A stretch of 5,392 nucleotides of DNA from Chloroflexota bacterium (GTDB lineage Bacteria; Chloroflexota; Ktedonobacteria; Ktedonobacterales; Ktedonobacteraceae): assembly GCA_005881995.1 (NCBI GenBank), contig VBHV01000082.1, positions 1-5,392 on the forward strand. Direction: 5' to 3'. The notes beneath the pieces were generated by a model. The model saw only the letters and a list, made by a program, of their open reading frames with translations. It ran no database searches and was not told where the DNA came from. The translations under genes were made by a program, and so were the position numbers. Shown in pieces: positions 5,121 to 5,392 of this stretch. The stretch's first letter is position 1. Every line of letters starts with the position of its first letter.

Positions 5121-5300
5121 TTATCCCTTTCCTGCGACAGATCCTGGCCCCTCACTGTCTGCCAGGCTCGTCAGCCTCACTGGCAGCTCTTGTTGCCCCG
5201 TCGTGTATTCGGTCGGTCCCCTCGCTAGGGCGAGGGGAACCGCTGTGCGGCGCGTGCCGGGAAGCGGGTCATTCCCGCTACGCTGCTGATCGTTGCTCAT
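5121..5300 (-). CDS. Small hypothetical protein (59 residues), possibly truncated
   Basis: ATG at 5300 has an excellent Shine-Dalgarno, GGAGGAGG, 9 nt upstream, which is the main reason to call it. The 59-residue product starts MSNDQQRSGNDPLPG, is hydrophilic and rich in Gly, Pro, Thr and Arg, and has no signal peptide, membrane segment or motif I recognise. It ends at TAA (5121-5123), after which the same frame remains open for over 110 codons, so this may be the head of a longer broken gene. Against a real gene, three perfect stem-loops lie within its span. It points towards the kinase operon. An in-frame TTG at 5372 would lengthen it, but has no ribosome binding site I can see. Confidence 0.38.
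   Translation of the reverse strand: MSNDQQRSGNDPLPGTRRTAVPLALARGPTEYTTGQQELPVRLTSLADSEGPGSVAGKG
5159..5279. repeat. Three successive strong stem-loops
   Basis: CTGCCAG (5159-5165) pairs with CTGGCAG (5180-5186). CGGTCCCCTCGC (5214-5225) pairs with GCGAGGGG-A-ACCG (5230-5242) around a TAGG loop, a 12-bp stem with one bulged A. AGCGGG (5263-5268) pairs with CCCGCT (5274-5279) around a 5-nt loop. None is followed by a T-run. Such density is more typical of structured intergenic DNA than of a coding region, although the 59-codon ORF overlaps all three. Confidence 0.5.
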
Positions 5301-5392
5301 GATCGCAAACCTCCTCCATGATTGCGCCCGCATGAGAAGGCGAAGTGGTCGGAGGTGCCTTTTGTGACTCAAAGCATAAAATGGCCGGAGCG
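5301..5392. other. Right-edge stretch with no supported gene
   Basis: This holds the ribosome binding site of the ORF at 5300. Just before the window edge, on the minus strand, one frame ends at a TGA (5369-5371) and could be the tail of a gene lying off the right edge. Only seven codons are visible, which is too little to claim a gene. Confidence 0.3.

Noticed and set aside
4897..5289. 130-codon plus-strand open frame at the right end
   Set aside because: It begins at GTG without a ribosome binding site, ends in Arg/Ser/Pro-rich low-complexity sequence, and passes through three stem-loops. No family is recognised.

Overview
This is a bacterial accessory or intergenic-rich stretch of moderate GC, by eye a little above 50%. 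All confident genes lie on the minus strand. The genes are a lipoprotein, a DoxX-like membrane protein, and a histidine kinase with many membrane segments, a GAF domain and an HPK7-type catalytic core, paired with a NarL/FixJ response regulator. Together with spacious, hairpin-rich intergenic DNA, this style is what I associate with Ktedonobacteria-like Chloroflexota. That assignment is inference from protein style; no rRNA or marker gene is present.

Layout from left to right. Positions 1-188 hold the N-terminal end of a secreted lipoprotein whose remainder lies off the left edge. Positions 312-980 encode a four-helix DoxX-like protein that reads towards the lipoprotein, so the two may form one transcription unit (doxX-like first, lipoprotein second, 123 bp apart). 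Positions 981-1862 hold no intact gene. This gap contains a leader hairpin, an operator-like dyad, a cluster of hairpins with a 15-bp perfect inverted repeat at 1203-1217/1323-1337, a pair of TTCCCAA repeats 22 bp apart, and on the plus strand the degraded first third of an OmpR-type receiver gene. That relic has ATA where its start codon should be, a TGA inside it, and a hairpin plus T-run at its end.

Positions 1863-4684 hold a complete two-component system. The sensor kinase gene (4684 down to 2501) overlaps the response regulator gene (2522 down to 1863) by 22 bp, so the two are probably translationally coupled. The kinase would sense a membrane-linked or GAF-bound signal, autophosphorylate on His523 and pass the phosphate to Asp56 of the regulator, which would then bind DNA through its C-terminal LuxR-type HTH. 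The target genes cannot be told from this window.

Positions 4685-5392 lie upstream of the kinase. They contain a 19-codon leader ORF with a very strong Shine-Dalgarno, an upstream CTCCTCC that could pair with and mask that Shine-Dalgarno, a weak promoter candidate, and a short ORF from 5300 with a strong ribosome binding site. That short ORF stops at a TAA and then stays open in the same frame for over 100 codons. It is either a small hypothetical gene or the remnant of a longer one broken by one nonsense codon.

I see no mobile element genes, CRISPR array, tRNA or rRNA. The observations most worth a second look are the receiver-domain relic converging on the live response regulator, the hairpin and leader-ORF arrangement before the kinase, and the hairpin-rich gap at 1161-1468.
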